From Maribacter litoralis (GTDB lineage Bacteria > Bacteroidota > Bacteroidia > Flavobacteriales > Flavobacteriaceae): DNA of 64,000 bases. The notes beneath the pieces are model-generated. The model saw only the letters and a list, made by a program, of their open reading frames with translations. It did no database searches and had not been told where the DNA came from. Each line of letters begins with the position of its first letter. The first letter of the stretch is position 1. The stretch spans positions 1,266,967-1,330,966 of the forward strand of contig NZ_QCZD01000001.1 of NCBI RefSeq assembly GCF_003075045.1. The letters are read 5' to 3'. Position numbers and translations under genes: made by a program. Of the stretch, positions 16,117 through 24,757 are shown piece after piece.

Positions 16117-17019
16117 ATGAATTGGAAACATGCCCTGAAAGATTACACGACTTACCTTAAACTGGAACGTGGACTATCTAAAAATTCGATTTTAAGTTAT
16201 ACTAGGGATATTGAAAAACTTATGTCGTTTCTAGAGTCGAACGACATCAACACTTCCCCTATTAAAATAGATAAACTTACAGTTCAACAATTTATATATG
16301 AGATTGCCAAAGTGGTCAACCCCAGATCACAGGCACGAATCATATCTGGTTTAAAAAGTTTTTTTGGCTATTTAATTTTTGAGGACTACCGAAAAGACAA
16401 TCCGTTAGATTTAATCGAATCGCCAAAAATAGGACGTAAACTACCCGATACCCTTTCTGAAACTGAAATAGATAATTTAATAAATGCAATTGACCTAAGC
16501 ACACCTGAAGGAGAAAGAAACAGAGCGATGCTAGAGACATTATATGGTTGCGGCCTAAGAGTTTCTGAACTTATAGGCTTAAAAATATCTGACCTATTTT
16601 TTGAGGAAGATTTTATTAAAGTTACCGGTAAGGGAGATAAACAAAGATTTGTACCCATAAGCAAGGTAAACAAAAAATACATTGATATTTATAGAAACGA
16701 AATTAGGGTACATTTAAATATTCAAGAAGGTTTTCAAGATATCCTTTTTCTTAACCGACGTGGCAAACAACTTACCAGAGCAATGATATTTACTATTGTA
16801 AAGAATTTAGCGGTCTCCATCGGTTTACAAAAAAATATTAGTCCGCATACCTTTAGACATTCCTTTGCTACACATTTACTTGAAAACGGTGCCGATCTTA
16901 GAGCTATACAGCAAATGCTGGGTCACGAGAGTATCACTACTACAGAAATTTATATGCATGTAGACCGTTCGCACTTAGCAGAGGTTATGAATACGTATCA
17001 CCCTAGAACAAATCATTAA
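16117..17019 (+). CDS. xerD: Site-specific tyrosine recombinase XerD
   Basis: A 300-residue tyrosine recombinase that resolves chromosome dimers at dif with XerC and FtsK. An N-terminal SAM-like DNA-binding domain (about residues 1-90) precedes the catalytic domain, whose catalytic residues are all present: Arg148 (GCGLRVSEL), Lys near 172 (TGKGDKQR), His244 and Arg247 (SPHTFRHSFATHLL), His270 (LGHESI) and Tyr279 (EIYMH). The length and the full-length core match the housekeeping enzyme rather than a phage integrase, and no att-like repeats or mobile genes flank it. It is divergent from the aroQ/outer-membrane protein group. Confidence 0.93.
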   Translation: MNWKHALKDYTTYLKLERGLSKNSILSYTRDIEKLMSFLESNDINTSPIKIDKLTVQQFIYEIAKVVNPRSQARIISGLKSFFGYLIFEDYRKDNPLDLIESPKIGRKLPDTLSETEIDNLINAIDLSTPEGERNRAMLETLYGCGLRVSELIGLKISDLFFEEDFIKVTGKGDKQRFVPISKVNKKYIDIYRNEIRVHLNIQEGFQDILFLNRRGKQLTRAMIFTIVKNLAVSIGLQKNISPHTFRHSFATHLLENGADLRAIQQMLGHESITTTEIYMHVDRSHLAEVMNTYHPRTNH

Positions 17020-17082
17020 AAATACTTTACTCCGTTACATAGTCGGCGTCATTATAATTTCAGAATATTGGTTAATAACAAT

Positions 17083-18375
17083 CTAATCTTTAAACTGACT
17101 GTAATCTCTATTATACGGGCGAATAATCAATCGTGCCTCACGATCAAACCTGATATAATTATAAACCCAATTAATAAAAACGACCATTCTATTTCTGAAA
17201 CCTATAAGGAAAAACAAGTGTACGAACATCCAAACAAACCAGGCAAACACACCTTGAAACCTAAATTTCTTTATATCGCAAACTGCTTTATTACGACCAA
17301 TAGTGGCCATGCTGCCTTTATCATTATATACAAAAGGTTTCAATGGCTTATTATCAATTAGCCTAACTAAATTTTCGCCCAATAATTTCCCCTGTTGAAT
17401 GGCTGGTTGCGCTACCATAGGATGCCCACGAGGATTATCTTCGGTTGCCATGCAAGCTATATCGCCAATAGCAAATATCTCTGGATGCCCAATAACTTGA
17501 TTGAACTCGTTGACATTAACCCTGTTACCACCTGCAATAACACCTTCACCATCCAATCCTTTAATACCTGCTCCTTTTACACCTGCAGCCCATACTACTG
17601 CGGCAGAATCGAATTTTAAATCGGTCAGAGTACTTACCGTTTTTCCATTATAACCGGTTACACGAACGCCTTTCCAAACCTGAACTCCCAGCTTCTCTAA
17701 AAAGTCTTCTGCTTTTTTTGATGCCTGCGGACTAAAACCGGGCAATAAACAATCGCCACCCTGTACCAAATTAATTTGGGCTCTCCTCGTATCTAAATCT
17801 GGGTAGTCTTTTGGTAAAATACCTTTCTTAATTTCAGCCAAGGCACCTGCAAGCTCCACACCTGTTGGTCCGCCTCCTACAATTACAAAATTCATTAAAG
17901 CATCTCGCTCATGATAAACATCGGTAAGCAACGCTTGTTCAAAATTTTCTAAGATTAGACTACGAAGATTCAATGATTGCGGTATCGATTTCATTGCGAC
18001 GGCATGCTTCTCGATCTCTGCATTACCAAAGAAATTAGTTTCTGATCCCGTTGCTACCACAAGATAATCGTAAGTAATATCACCAATAGAAGTATTCACC
18101 TTTTTACTTGCAGCATCTATATGCTTTACTTCCGCCAGACGAAAATAAAAATTATCATACCCGATTAACACTTTACGCAGTGGGTAAGCAATAGAATCGG
18201 GCTCTAAACCGCCTGTAGACACCTGATATAAAAGAGGTTGAAAGGTATGGTAATTGTTCTTATCTATAAGTACAACTTGTACTTCTTGTTTACTTAGTTT
18301 TTTAGCTAGAGAAACTCCGCCAAAACCACCACCTATAATTACAATTCTAGGATAGCTCGAGAGTGGTATGTTCAT
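17083..18375 (-). CDS. ndh: Type II NADH:quinone dehydrogenase (NDH-2)
   Basis: A 430-residue flavoprotein that passes electrons from NADH to quinone without pumping protons. The N-terminal FAD loop is VIIGGGFGGVSLAKKL, the NADH loop is VIVGGGPTGVELAGAL (about residue 165), and a quinone/FAD region with FAIGDIACMA follows. The C-terminal 70 residues contain a hydrophobic aromatic stretch (FAWFVWMFVHLFFLIGF) that fits peripheral membrane attachment. It is monocistronic and divergent from the M20 gene. A -7 element lies 17 nt upstream. Confidence 0.93.
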   Translation of the reverse strand: MNIPLSSYPRIVIIGGGFGGVSLAKKLSKQEVQVVLIDKNNYHTFQPLLYQVSTGGLEPDSIAYPLRKVLIGYDNFYFRLAEVKHIDAASKKVNTSIGDITYDYLVVATGSETNFFGNAEIEKHAVAMKSIPQSLNLRSLILENFEQALLTDVYHERDALMNFVIVGGGPTGVELAGALAEIKKGILPKDYPDLDTRRAQINLVQGGDCLLPGFSPQASKKAEDFLEKLGVQVWKGVRVTGYNGKTVSTLTDLKFDSAAVVWAAGVKGAGIKGLDGEGVIAGGNRVNVNEFNQVIGHPEIFAIGDIACMATEDNPRGHPMVAQPAIQQGKLLGENLVRLIDNKPLKPFVYNDKGSMATIGRNKAVCDIKKFRFQGVFAWFVWMFVHLFFLIGFRNRMVVFINWVYNYIRFDREARLIIRPYNRDYSQFKD

Positions 18376-18392
18376 AGTATTTTACTTAATCA

Positions 18393-18400
18393 CAAAATTA
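18393..18400 (-). promoter_or_regulatory. -7 promoter element of ndh
   Basis: Reads TAATTTTG on the minus strand, an exact TAnnTTTG match 18 nt before the start codon. No -33 TTG at the usual spacing. Confidence 0.45.
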
Positions 18401-18474
18401 AACAAATGGATTTCTACTTTAAAATAATAATGTGTTTTTAGTATCTTTAAACTCTAACTCAAACAAAAACCAAT

Positions 18475-19902
18475 ATGCGTAAAACCCTTATTTTACTGGC
18501 AGTACTAGGTACTTCAGTTTTATCGATGAATGCTCAAAAGAGCGAAAAAGATATTCTTAAAAAATTAGAGCAAAAAAGTGACGAATATGGAAATATAGCT
18601 CAAAATATTTGGGAATTCGCAGAAATGGGATACCAAGAAGAAAAGAGCTCATCGCTGTTACAACAAACTTTAAAAAATGCAGGGTTTACAATTAAAACCG
18701 GAGTTGCAGGTATACCAACTGCTTTTGTAGCGGAATACGGCAGCGGCAGCCCCGTTATTGCCATTTTGGGCGAGTATGATGCTTTACCGGGTTTATCTCA
18801 AAAAGCAGTCGCCGAGAAAGAATCTGCCGGAGCAGCTGCTGGTCATGCATGTGGGCATCACTTATTTGGTACTGCCTCTACAGCGGCAGCAATTTCAACA
18901 AAAGAATGGTTAGAGGCCAACAAGTCAAAAGGTACCATTCGATTTTATGGCACACCGGCCGAAGAAGGTGGATCGGGCAAAGTGTATATGGTTCGCGAGG
19001 GTCTGTTCAATGATGTCGATATAGCGCTCCACTGGCACCCTGGGTCTCAAAATGCGGCCAGCGCAGGTGCTGCCTTGGCCAACAAATCGGCAAAATTTAG
19101 ATTCTACGGCATTTCTGCCCATGCAGCCGGTTCTCCCGAGAAAGGACGTTCAGCTTTAGACGGAGTAGAAGCTATGAATCTAATGATCAATATGATGCGC
19201 GAGCACATACCGCAAGAGGCAAGAATTCACTACGTAATTACGGCCGGTGGAAAAGCACCCAACGTAGTTCCCGATTTTGCAGAGGTATACTACTATGCAC
19301 GTCATAACCGACGTGATGTTGTTATCGATATTTTTGACAGAATGGTAAAAGCGGCAGAAGGTGCAGCTTTGGGCACAGGCACTACTATGGATTATGAGAT
19401 GATCGGTGGCACCCATGAATTGTTACCCAACCTAACACTACAAAAATTAATGCACGATAACCTTTCTGAAGTCGGCGGTATTGAATATACCGATGAAGAA
19501 AAAGCATTTGCAGACAAAATTGCGGTTACTTTAGGTCAAGAAAAAGCCGACTTGGCAACTGCAAAAGATATTCAGCCTTATAAAACTGAAGCTAGAGCTT
19601 ACGGTTCTACGGATGTTGGCGATGTTAGCTTTACGGTACCTACAGTAGGTTTTGGTACAGCTACGTGGGTTCCTGGCACACCTGCCCATAGCTGGCAAGC
19701 GGTTGCCGCAGGTGGAACTTCCATTGGTAGAAAAGGGATGATGGTCGCTGCAAAAACCCTAACGAAAACCGCAATAGACCTATTCAAGGATAAAAAACTG
19801 GTTGAAACAGCAAAAGAAGAGTTCATTGAAAAGAGAGGTGCAGATTTTGAGTATATTCCGCTTTTAGGCGATAGAGCTCCTGCTCTTGATTATAGAAAAT
19901 AA
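18475..19902 (+). CDS. Exported M20-family amidohydrolase (AbgB-like)
   Basis: A 475-residue zinc amidohydrolase or peptidase with a signal peptide (MRKTLILLAVLGTSVLSMNAQ). M20D-type motifs: ILGEYDALPGLSQ, the metal ligands in GHACGHHLFG, and TPAEEGGSGKVYMV with the catalytic and metal Glu pair; the lid/dimerisation domain (about residues 210-330) contains SAHAAGSPEKGRSALD. Relatives cleave aminobenzoyl-glutamate or N-acyl amino acids, but the signal peptide puts this one in the periplasm, so a peptide or acylated amino-acid substrate is more likely. It is a single-gene unit with a terminator at 19926. Confidence 0.9.
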   Translation: MRKTLILLAVLGTSVLSMNAQKSEKDILKKLEQKSDEYGNIAQNIWEFAEMGYQEEKSSSLLQQTLKNAGFTIKTGVAGIPTAFVAEYGSGSPVIAILGEYDALPGLSQKAVAEKESAGAAAGHACGHHLFGTASTAAAISTKEWLEANKSKGTIRFYGTPAEEGGSGKVYMVREGLFNDVDIALHWHPGSQNAASAGAALANKSAKFRFYGISAHAAGSPEKGRSALDGVEAMNLMINMMREHIPQEARIHYVITAGGKAPNVVPDFAEVYYYARHNRRDVVIDIFDRMVKAAEGAALGTGTTMDYEMIGGTHELLPNLTLQKLMHDNLSEVGGIEYTDEEKAFADKIAVTLGQEKADLATAKDIQPYKTEARAYGSTDVGDVSFTVPTVGFGTATWVPGTPAHSWQAVAAGGTSIGRKGMMVAAKTLTKTAIDLFKDKKLVETAKEEFIEKRGADFEYIPLLGDRAPALDYRK

Positions 19903-19925
19903 TTTTTTATTTCATAGATTTAAAG

Positions 19926-19954
19926 GTGCCATGGTATAACATGGCACTTTTTTT
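19926..19954 (+). terminator. Rho-independent terminator after the M20 gene
   Basis: GTGCCATG / CATGGCAC, an 8-bp stem with a 6-nt loop followed by seven T. Confidence 0.88.
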
Positions 19955-19973
19955 ATGTCTTTATAAGGTATAT

Positions 19974-20001
19974 TGTAACAAATAGAACTTTTTGTAGACT
20001 A
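19974..20001 (+). promoter_or_regulatory. Candidate ECF-type promoter of the second sigma operon
   Basis: TGTAACA at 19974-19980, 15 nt, then AGACTA at 19996-20001. The GTG start is at 20027. TGTAACAAA is shared exactly with the region before the first sigma gene (64-72). Confidence 0.45.
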
Positions 20002-20026
20002 ACATCGTAAGAACAGCCAACCAAGA

Positions 20027-20521
20027 GTGAATAAAGAACTTGAACACAAATTTGTGACCGAGCTACAGGACAATCAAAACATTGTCCATAAAGTGTGTAC
20101 CCTGTATACAAATGACCGCGATTCTCACAACGACTTGTTTCAAGAAATTACTATTCAATTATGGAAAGCATACCCTAAGTTTAGAGGCGATGCAAAATTT
20201 AGTACTTGGATGTATCGGGTAGCATTGAACACTGCTATTACGTTATATAGAAAACAAAAAAGAAGAATTGATACGGCCGACTATGAATCTGTAATTTTTA
20301 AAATTAAGGCCGACGAATATGACGAAACCGAAGAATTGCAATTAAAACTGATGTACAAAGCAGTAAAGCAATTAAATGATGTTGACAAGGCTTTGGTATT
20401 TTTATATCTAGAAGATAAAAATTATACCGAAATTTCTGAAACATTGGGTATTTCAGAAGTAAATGCACGGGTTAAAATGAACCGTATCAAAACAAAATTA
20501 AGAACCATTTTGAATCCATAG
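20027..20521 (+). CDS. ECF-family RNA polymerase sigma factor
   Basis: A 164-residue sigma-70 family protein, shorter than and only distantly similar to the one at 111. Region 2 spans about residues 15-85 (DLFQEITIQLWKAYPKF, then FSTWMYRVALNTAI). Region 4 spans about residues 105-160 with helix-turn-helix YTEISETLGISEVNARVKM. The start is GTG; no ATG occurs in frame before the middle of region 2. Four nucleotides separate it from the next gene, a membrane protein that probably controls it. Confidence 0.93.
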   Translation: MNKELEHKFVTELQDNQNIVHKVCTLYTNDRDSHNDLFQEITIQLWKAYPKFRGDAKFSTWMYRVALNTAITLYRKQKRRIDTADYESVIFKIKADEYDETEELQLKLMYKAVKQLNDVDKALVFLYLEDKNYTEISETLGISEVNARVKMNRIKTKLRTILNP

Positions 20522-20525
20522 GCGT

Positions 20526-21176
20526 ATGACGGATGAACTGGAATTATTAAAGAAAGACTGGCAAAAGAAGGAATTTGATGTTCCTAAACTAAGCTATGAC
20601 GAGATACATAAAATGATTTGGAAGAAATCTTCCTCTATAGTTAGGTGGATTCTTATTATCAGTATATTGGAATTTACCGTTCCGCACCTACTATATCTTT
20701 TACCATCAATGCGTGAGGGAATGGAAATTTATGACAATATAGGGGTCTCTAAATATTTGGTGATACTTTCTGGCTTCACCTATTTAATAGCCTTCTATTT
20801 TATTTTTCAGTTTTATAAAAGATTTAAGGAAATTTCCGTTTTGGATAATTCTAAAAACTTGATGAAGAAAATAATTAAGACCAGAAAAACGGTTAAGTAT
20901 TACGTTATTTTTTCATTATCCATGATAATGGTTACCATAATTATAATGGTAATAGGTGTCTATCTAAATGATAACATTGTTAACGCTTTCCCAGAGTTAA
21001 AAGATAGCCTTGCCAACATTTCCCCTGAAAAGTTGAAAATTACCATTATGATGTCCATAGGTATTTTTGGAGTTATCTTAACCTTGATAATGGGCGGAAT
21101 TTATTTTCTGCTTTACGGACTCTTACTTAGAAAACTAAAACAGAATTACAGTGAATTACGTAATCTAACTATTTAA
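20526..21176 (+). CDS. Four-helix membrane protein, probable regulator of the adjacent sigma factor
   Basis: A 216-residue protein with a charged cytosolic N-terminus of about 38 residues (MTDELELLKKDWQKKEFDV...) and four membrane helices at about 40-58, 75-95, 120-145 and 175-205. No named domain is recognised. Position directly after the ECF sigma gene with a 4-nt gap, and a soluble N-terminal arm before the membrane, suggest it sequesters the sigma factor, but the usual anti-sigma signature is missing. The C-terminus overlaps the convergent acyltransferase gene by 4 nt. Confidence 0.6.
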   Translation: MTDELELLKKDWQKKEFDVPKLSYDEIHKMIWKKSSSIVRWILIISILEFTVPHLLYLLPSMREGMEIYDNIGVSKYLVILSGFTYLIAFYFIFQFYKRFKEISVLDNSKNLMKKIIKTRKTVKYYVIFSLSMIMVTIIIMVIGVYLNDNIVNAFPELKDSLANISPEKLKITIMMSIGIFGVILTLIMGGIYFLLYGLLLRKLKQNYSELRNLTI

Positions 21177-21979
21177 GAAGGCTTCCATTTACGTTGTTTG
21201 TTCTCTTCTTCAATATCTAACAAATCTTTCTTAGAGATAACTTTTAAGAACGATGGGTGCTGTTCAATAGCATATTCCAGCTTTTCTATAATGGATTCTG
21301 TAGATTCATTTTCATAATCTATATCCAATGGTTCTTTGATAACCATAGATTGTAATATGCCTTTCTTTTTAACGCGAAGTCCCTTTTTATCAAAAGAACG
21401 TCTAAATCCGTCAATAACAACAGGTACTACAACCGGTTTATATTTCTTAATGATATGGGCGGTACCTTTACGTAAAGGTTTCCAAGGCGTGGTAGTTCCC
21501 TGTGGAAAAGTAATAACCCATCCGTCGTTGAGAGCTTTACCAATACTAGAAATATCGCTCATTTTAACTTGTCTCTTGACGTCTTTACCTTCTGATCGCC
21601 AAGTACGCTCAACGCTCACCGATCCTGCATAGGCCATAATCTTGGTCAAAAGACTTTTTCTCATGGTCTCGGCAGCGGCTACATAATACATATTCAACTT
21701 TGGCTGCCATATATACCCCAAGTTTTTAATAGAATCTTCACGACCACTTAAACTTGCATTAAAAACATGGAACATTGCTACTACATCTGCAAAGTATGTT
21801 TGATGGTTACTAACGAACAATACGTTTTTATCGGGTAAACTTCTAATTACATCAGACCCCTCTATTTCTAACGTATTGAAGCGCTTATATCGTTGATGCG
21901 ATAGCACGGCCAAAATACGAATCAGCCATTTTTTAATGAATAAGTTATGCCCAAAAGGGTTTTTATCAAATAATCCCAT
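21173..21979 (-). CDS. Lysophospholipid acyltransferase (PlsC-like)
   Basis: A 268-residue acyltransferase of the LPLAT superfamily, expected to acylate lysophosphatidic acid or a related lysolipid at the inner membrane. The block-I motif reads VSNHQTYFADV, where the conserved His and Asp are five residues apart instead of the usual four, and block III reads TFPQGTTTPW in place of FPEGTRS. These are deviations from textbook PlsC but the overall fold cues remain (block IV PVVVPVVIDGF). 26 nt separate it from the upstream Nudix gene, so the two are probably co-transcribed. Substrate is uncertain. Confidence 0.8.
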   Translation of the reverse strand: MGLFDKNPFGHNLFIKKWLIRILAVLSHQRYKRFNTLEIEGSDVIRSLPDKNVLFVSNHQTYFADVVAMFHVFNASLSGREDSIKNLGYIWQPKLNMYYVAAAETMRKSLLTKIMAYAGSVSVERTWRSEGKDVKRQVKMSDISSIGKALNDGWVITFPQGTTTPWKPLRKGTAHIIKKYKPVVVPVVIDGFRRSFDKKGLRVKKKGILQSMVIKEPLDIDYENESTESIIEKLEYAIEQHPSFLKVISKKDLLDIEEENKQRKWKPS

Positions 21980-22005
21980 AGAATGCTAAAATAAATAAAT
22001 ATGCC

Positions 22006-22647
22006 TTACAACACCTGCTTTAATAACTCTTTAATCTCATTCAACATCATCGCCGTAGCTCCCCATACAATGTAACCGTTTAATTCAAAGGCAGGTACTT
22101 CTATATCAACAGCGTAAGATGTTGTCATTTTTTTGGAAACGACCAATGCATCATCCAAGAAATCCGACACCGGCACTTCTAGAATCAATTCAACTTCAGA
22201 ATCTTGTTTTACAAATGGCTTTGGGTTTCTATATAACCCAATAAATGGTTGCACTATAAAATTACTGGGCGGTATAAATATTTCTGATATTTCCTTGACT
22301 ACAGTAATGTCTTTTGGTGCTACCCCAACCTCTTCATACGTTTCGCGCAATGCCGTTGTTAAAAGTCCGTCATCGGTCAGTTCCGCTTTTCCACCAGGAA
22401 AAGCAACTTGATTAGAATGTACGCCTTTATATGTCTTACGCAAAATCAACAGCAAGTTTGTACCCATACCCTGTGTTGGATAGAACAAAGCCATTACCCC
22501 TGCCTTTCTAGGATTTTTCTTTGCCACATTAATACGCTGTAACTCGTCTAAACGGCTTTCTGGTGCCATTTTATACTGCGAAGCTTCTCCCGGTAGCGGT
22601 AGATCCTTTATTTTTGATATTCGTTGTTCAAAAAATTTAAAATTCAT
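22006..22647 (-). CDS. Nudix hydrolase, CoA pyrophosphatase type
   Basis: A 213-residue enzyme of the YeaB/NudL/Nudt7-8 branch, which cleaves coenzyme A and its thioesters to 4'-phosphopantetheine and 3',5'-ADP. The UPF0035 signature appears as VAFPGGKAELTDDGLLTTA followed directly by the Nudix box LRETYEEVG. As in other members of this branch, an Asp replaces the first Glu of the classical Nudix box. Its start codon overlaps, base for base, the start codon of the divergent cyclophilin gene, so its promoter must lie inside that gene. It is followed by the acyltransferase. Confidence 0.87.
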   Translation of the reverse strand: MNFKFFEQRISKIKDLPLPGEASQYKMAPESRLDELQRINVAKKNPRKAGVMALFYPTQGMGTNLLLILRKTYKGVHSNQVAFPGGKAELTDDGLLTTALRETYEEVGVAPKDITVVKEISEIFIPPSNFIVQPFIGLYRNPKPFVKQDSEVELILEVPVSDFLDDALVVSKKMTTSYAVDIEVPAFELNGYIVWGATAMMLNEIKELLKQVL

Positions 22648-23365
22648 GCGTTTACTAAAATTCTATACTTTTTTATTCTTAGCAATTTTTGCATTGGCGA
22701 GCTGCAAAGATACTTCTAAGAAAGTTGATAGTACAACTACAGAAAAAGAGTCGAAGCCAGACTCCACAAAAATTAAGGAAAAAAAAGTTGTTGAAAATGA
22801 AGAGGAGGAAAATTTTGAACTTGACGAGGACAATGCAATCGATTTCTTTTTCAATTACGAGAAAACATTGACCGCCAATAAGGTTAAAATTACAACTGGT
22901 TTAGGAAGTTTTACTGTGGAGCTTTATGAAAATGTACCTTATCATAGAGCAAATTTCATATACCTTACCGAGCAGGGCTATTTTGATAAAACCCAATTTC
23001 ATAGAGTAGTTAAAAACTTTATTATTCAAGGAGGAAATTCGGATGATGCGAAAACCGCAAGAAAAAGATTAAAAATTGGTCGTTATTTATTACCACCGGA
23101 TACTAGAAAAGGCCATAAACATCATAGAGGCACCATTTCAATGCCCAGTAGTGAAATGGACAACCCCCATAAACTGGCATCGCCATATGAATTTTTCATT
23201 GTCGTTACCGACCCTGGATCTTACCATTTAGATGATAATTACACGCCTTTTGGCAGAGTTATTGAAGGTATGGATGTGGTTGACAAAATCAATAATGTAC
23301 CCGTTGAAAAAGGAGATTGGCCAATGAGAAATGTTTACATTGAAAAAGCTGAAGTAATAGAATAA
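22646..23365 (+). CDS. Lipoprotein cyclophilin-type peptidyl-prolyl isomerase
   Basis: A 239-residue protein with a lipoprotein signal (LFLAIFALASC, Cys20) and a long lysine/glutamate-rich linker (about residues 25-65), then a cyclophilin domain (about 77-235) with QFHRVVKNFIIQGG, the conserved catalytic Arg in FHR, and FGRVIEGMDVVDKI. It catalyses proline isomerisation of periplasmic or surface proteins. ATG 22646 is required for a complete signal sequence. Its start codon overlaps the divergent Nudix start codon by two bases (CATG). Confidence 0.92.
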   Translation: MRLLKFYTFLFLAIFALASCKDTSKKVDSTTTEKESKPDSTKIKEKKVVENEEEENFELDEDNAIDFFFNYEKTLTANKVKITTGLGSFTVELYENVPYHRANFIYLTEQGYFDKTQFHRVVKNFIIQGGNSDDAKTARKRLKIGRYLLPPDTRKGHKHHRGTISMPSSEMDNPHKLASPYEFFIVVTDPGSYHLDDNYTPFGRVIEGMDVVDKINNVPVEKGDWPMRNVYIEKAEVIE

Positions 23366-23383
23366 TTATTATCGGTCTAAATT

Positions 23384-23995
23384 CTAAGTTCTGCCTTTAT
23401 AAATATTGGGGAGTGAAATTTTAAAACGTACCGCCAGAACACGCATAATTATTATGGTGATAATGGCCATAGAGTATGCTATGGTATCATTAATAGGAAA
23501 TTGAATCAACACAAAATACACCAAACCACCTAGTATACATACAGTGGCATAAATTTCCTTTCTAAAAATTACCGGGATCTCATTACAGAGTATATCTCTA
23601 ATTACACCACCAAAACAGGCAGTAATAGTACCTAGGGCAATACACATTACAGGTAATAATTCTGCTGCCAAACCTTTTTCGACACCTACCATGGTGTATA
23701 AGCCTATACCTATGGTATCGAATAAAAAAAGTGATTTTCTAACGTATTTAAGCTGCTTCACAAAAAATATCGCCAGCAAAACCGTAGCTACAATAACGAG
23801 TAAATGTACTGGTGCATTTAGCCATCCTACAGGTTTAATCCCTATCAACAAATCACGCAAAGTTCCTCCACCTACCGCGGTTACAAATGCAATGATCAGA
23901 ACACCGAATACATCCAACCTTTTATCCATGGCTACCAATACCCCAGAAATGGCAAAGGCAATGGTACCTAAAATATCAATAATGTAATAAAACAT
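23384..23995 (-). CDS. TRIC-type / YadS-like cation channel family protein (UPF0126)
   Basis: A 203-residue integral membrane protein with about seven helices. It has the two glycine-rich repeats of the family, FVTAVGGGTLRDLL and ACFGGVIRDILCNEIP, arranged as an internal duplication. Prokaryotic members form trimeric potassium-permeable channels related to animal TRIC. It overlaps nothing but is 3 nt downstream of the RDD gene in the same direction, so the two share a transcript. Ion selectivity here is unknown. Confidence 0.9.
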   Translation of the reverse strand: MFYYIIDILGTIAFAISGVLVAMDKRLDVFGVLIIAFVTAVGGGTLRDLLIGIKPVGWLNAPVHLLVIVATVLLAIFFVKQLKYVRKSLFLFDTIGIGLYTMVGVEKGLAAELLPVMCIALGTITACFGGVIRDILCNEIPVIFRKEIYATVCILGGLVYFVLIQFPINDTIAYSMAIITIIIMRVLAVRFKISLPNIYKGRT

Positions 23996-23998
23996 TGG

Positions 23999-24724
23999 CT
24001 ATATCTTTTGCGTAAAGTAATTATAGTCTTTTAAAACCGTATCTAAGTACGCAATATCGTACAATTCTGAGTTGGTCTGCAAGATACTTTCCACTTTATC
24101 CCTAAGCGCCTTTAAAGTTTTAAAGTCATTACTCTTTTTAGCAATACCAAAAGTTTCTTTAATGAGTCTAACATCTTTATCGGTCAGCAAAGTAACATTC
24201 ATAAATTGAGGCACGTAGGCATCTTCTACATCTTCTAAAATAGTATGGGTAACCTTTGTTTTATTTTTGGTACTAATAACTACTGTGCCTGCCGCTGCAT
24301 CACCTAATCTTTGTTTTTTCTCGGAAAACAAAATGGTCAGTATACCTATCGACCCTAAAAAAATCCAAATATCAACCAATCTTAACATCCATCTTATTAA
24401 ATAATTGCTCCAATGTACTGGTGAGCCATCAACCTTTACCACTCGCATTTTCATAAGCATTTTACCAACGGTTCTACCATTAAAAATGATATGCATTAAA
24501 AGCGTATAAAACATTGCCGGTAAAGAAATTAAGGCTACCAGACCTCTCTGTGTCCAACCATCTGTATAAATATATCCTATGGCATCGCCTACGAAATTTA
24601 CCAAGATAAAATAGAGATACAGTATAAATGCATCAATAAAAAATGCCACAATTCTTTCACCAATACTAACAATAGTATAATTAAGGTTAACATTTTGCGT
24701 TGTATTGATTTGAAGGTTATTCAT
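23999..24724 (-). CDS. RDD family membrane protein
   Basis: A 241-residue protein. The N-terminal half is an RDD domain with about three to four helices (start NYTIVSIGERIVAFFIDAFIL; the Arg and Asp pair are GERIVAFFIDAF, and a later RWMLRLVDIWIF). The C-terminal 95 residues are soluble and helical. Divergent by 33 nt from the SpoIIM-like gene that opens the MoxR cluster, an arrangement seen in related genomes. Some RDD proteins have been linked to Na+/H+ exchange, but that cannot be inferred here. Confidence 0.88.
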   Translation of the reverse strand: MNNLQINTTQNVNLNYTIVSIGERIVAFFIDAFILYLYFILVNFVGDAIGYIYTDGWTQRGLVALISLPAMFYTLLMHIIFNGRTVGKMLMKMRVVKVDGSPVHWSNYLIRWMLRLVDIWIFLGSIGILTILFSEKKQRLGDAAAGTVVISTKNKTKVTHTILEDVEDAYVPQFMNVTLLTDKDVRLIKETFGIAKKSNDFKTLKALRDKVESILQTNSELYDIAYLDTVLKDYNYFTQKI

Positions 24725-24757
24725 TTAATCTTAAATTTAACAAGGTAAATATAGTTT

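Noticed and set aside
16117-17019. XerD gene as a phage or island integrase
   Set aside because: The protein has housekeeping length and motifs, no direct att-like repeats were seen, and flanking genes are core genes.
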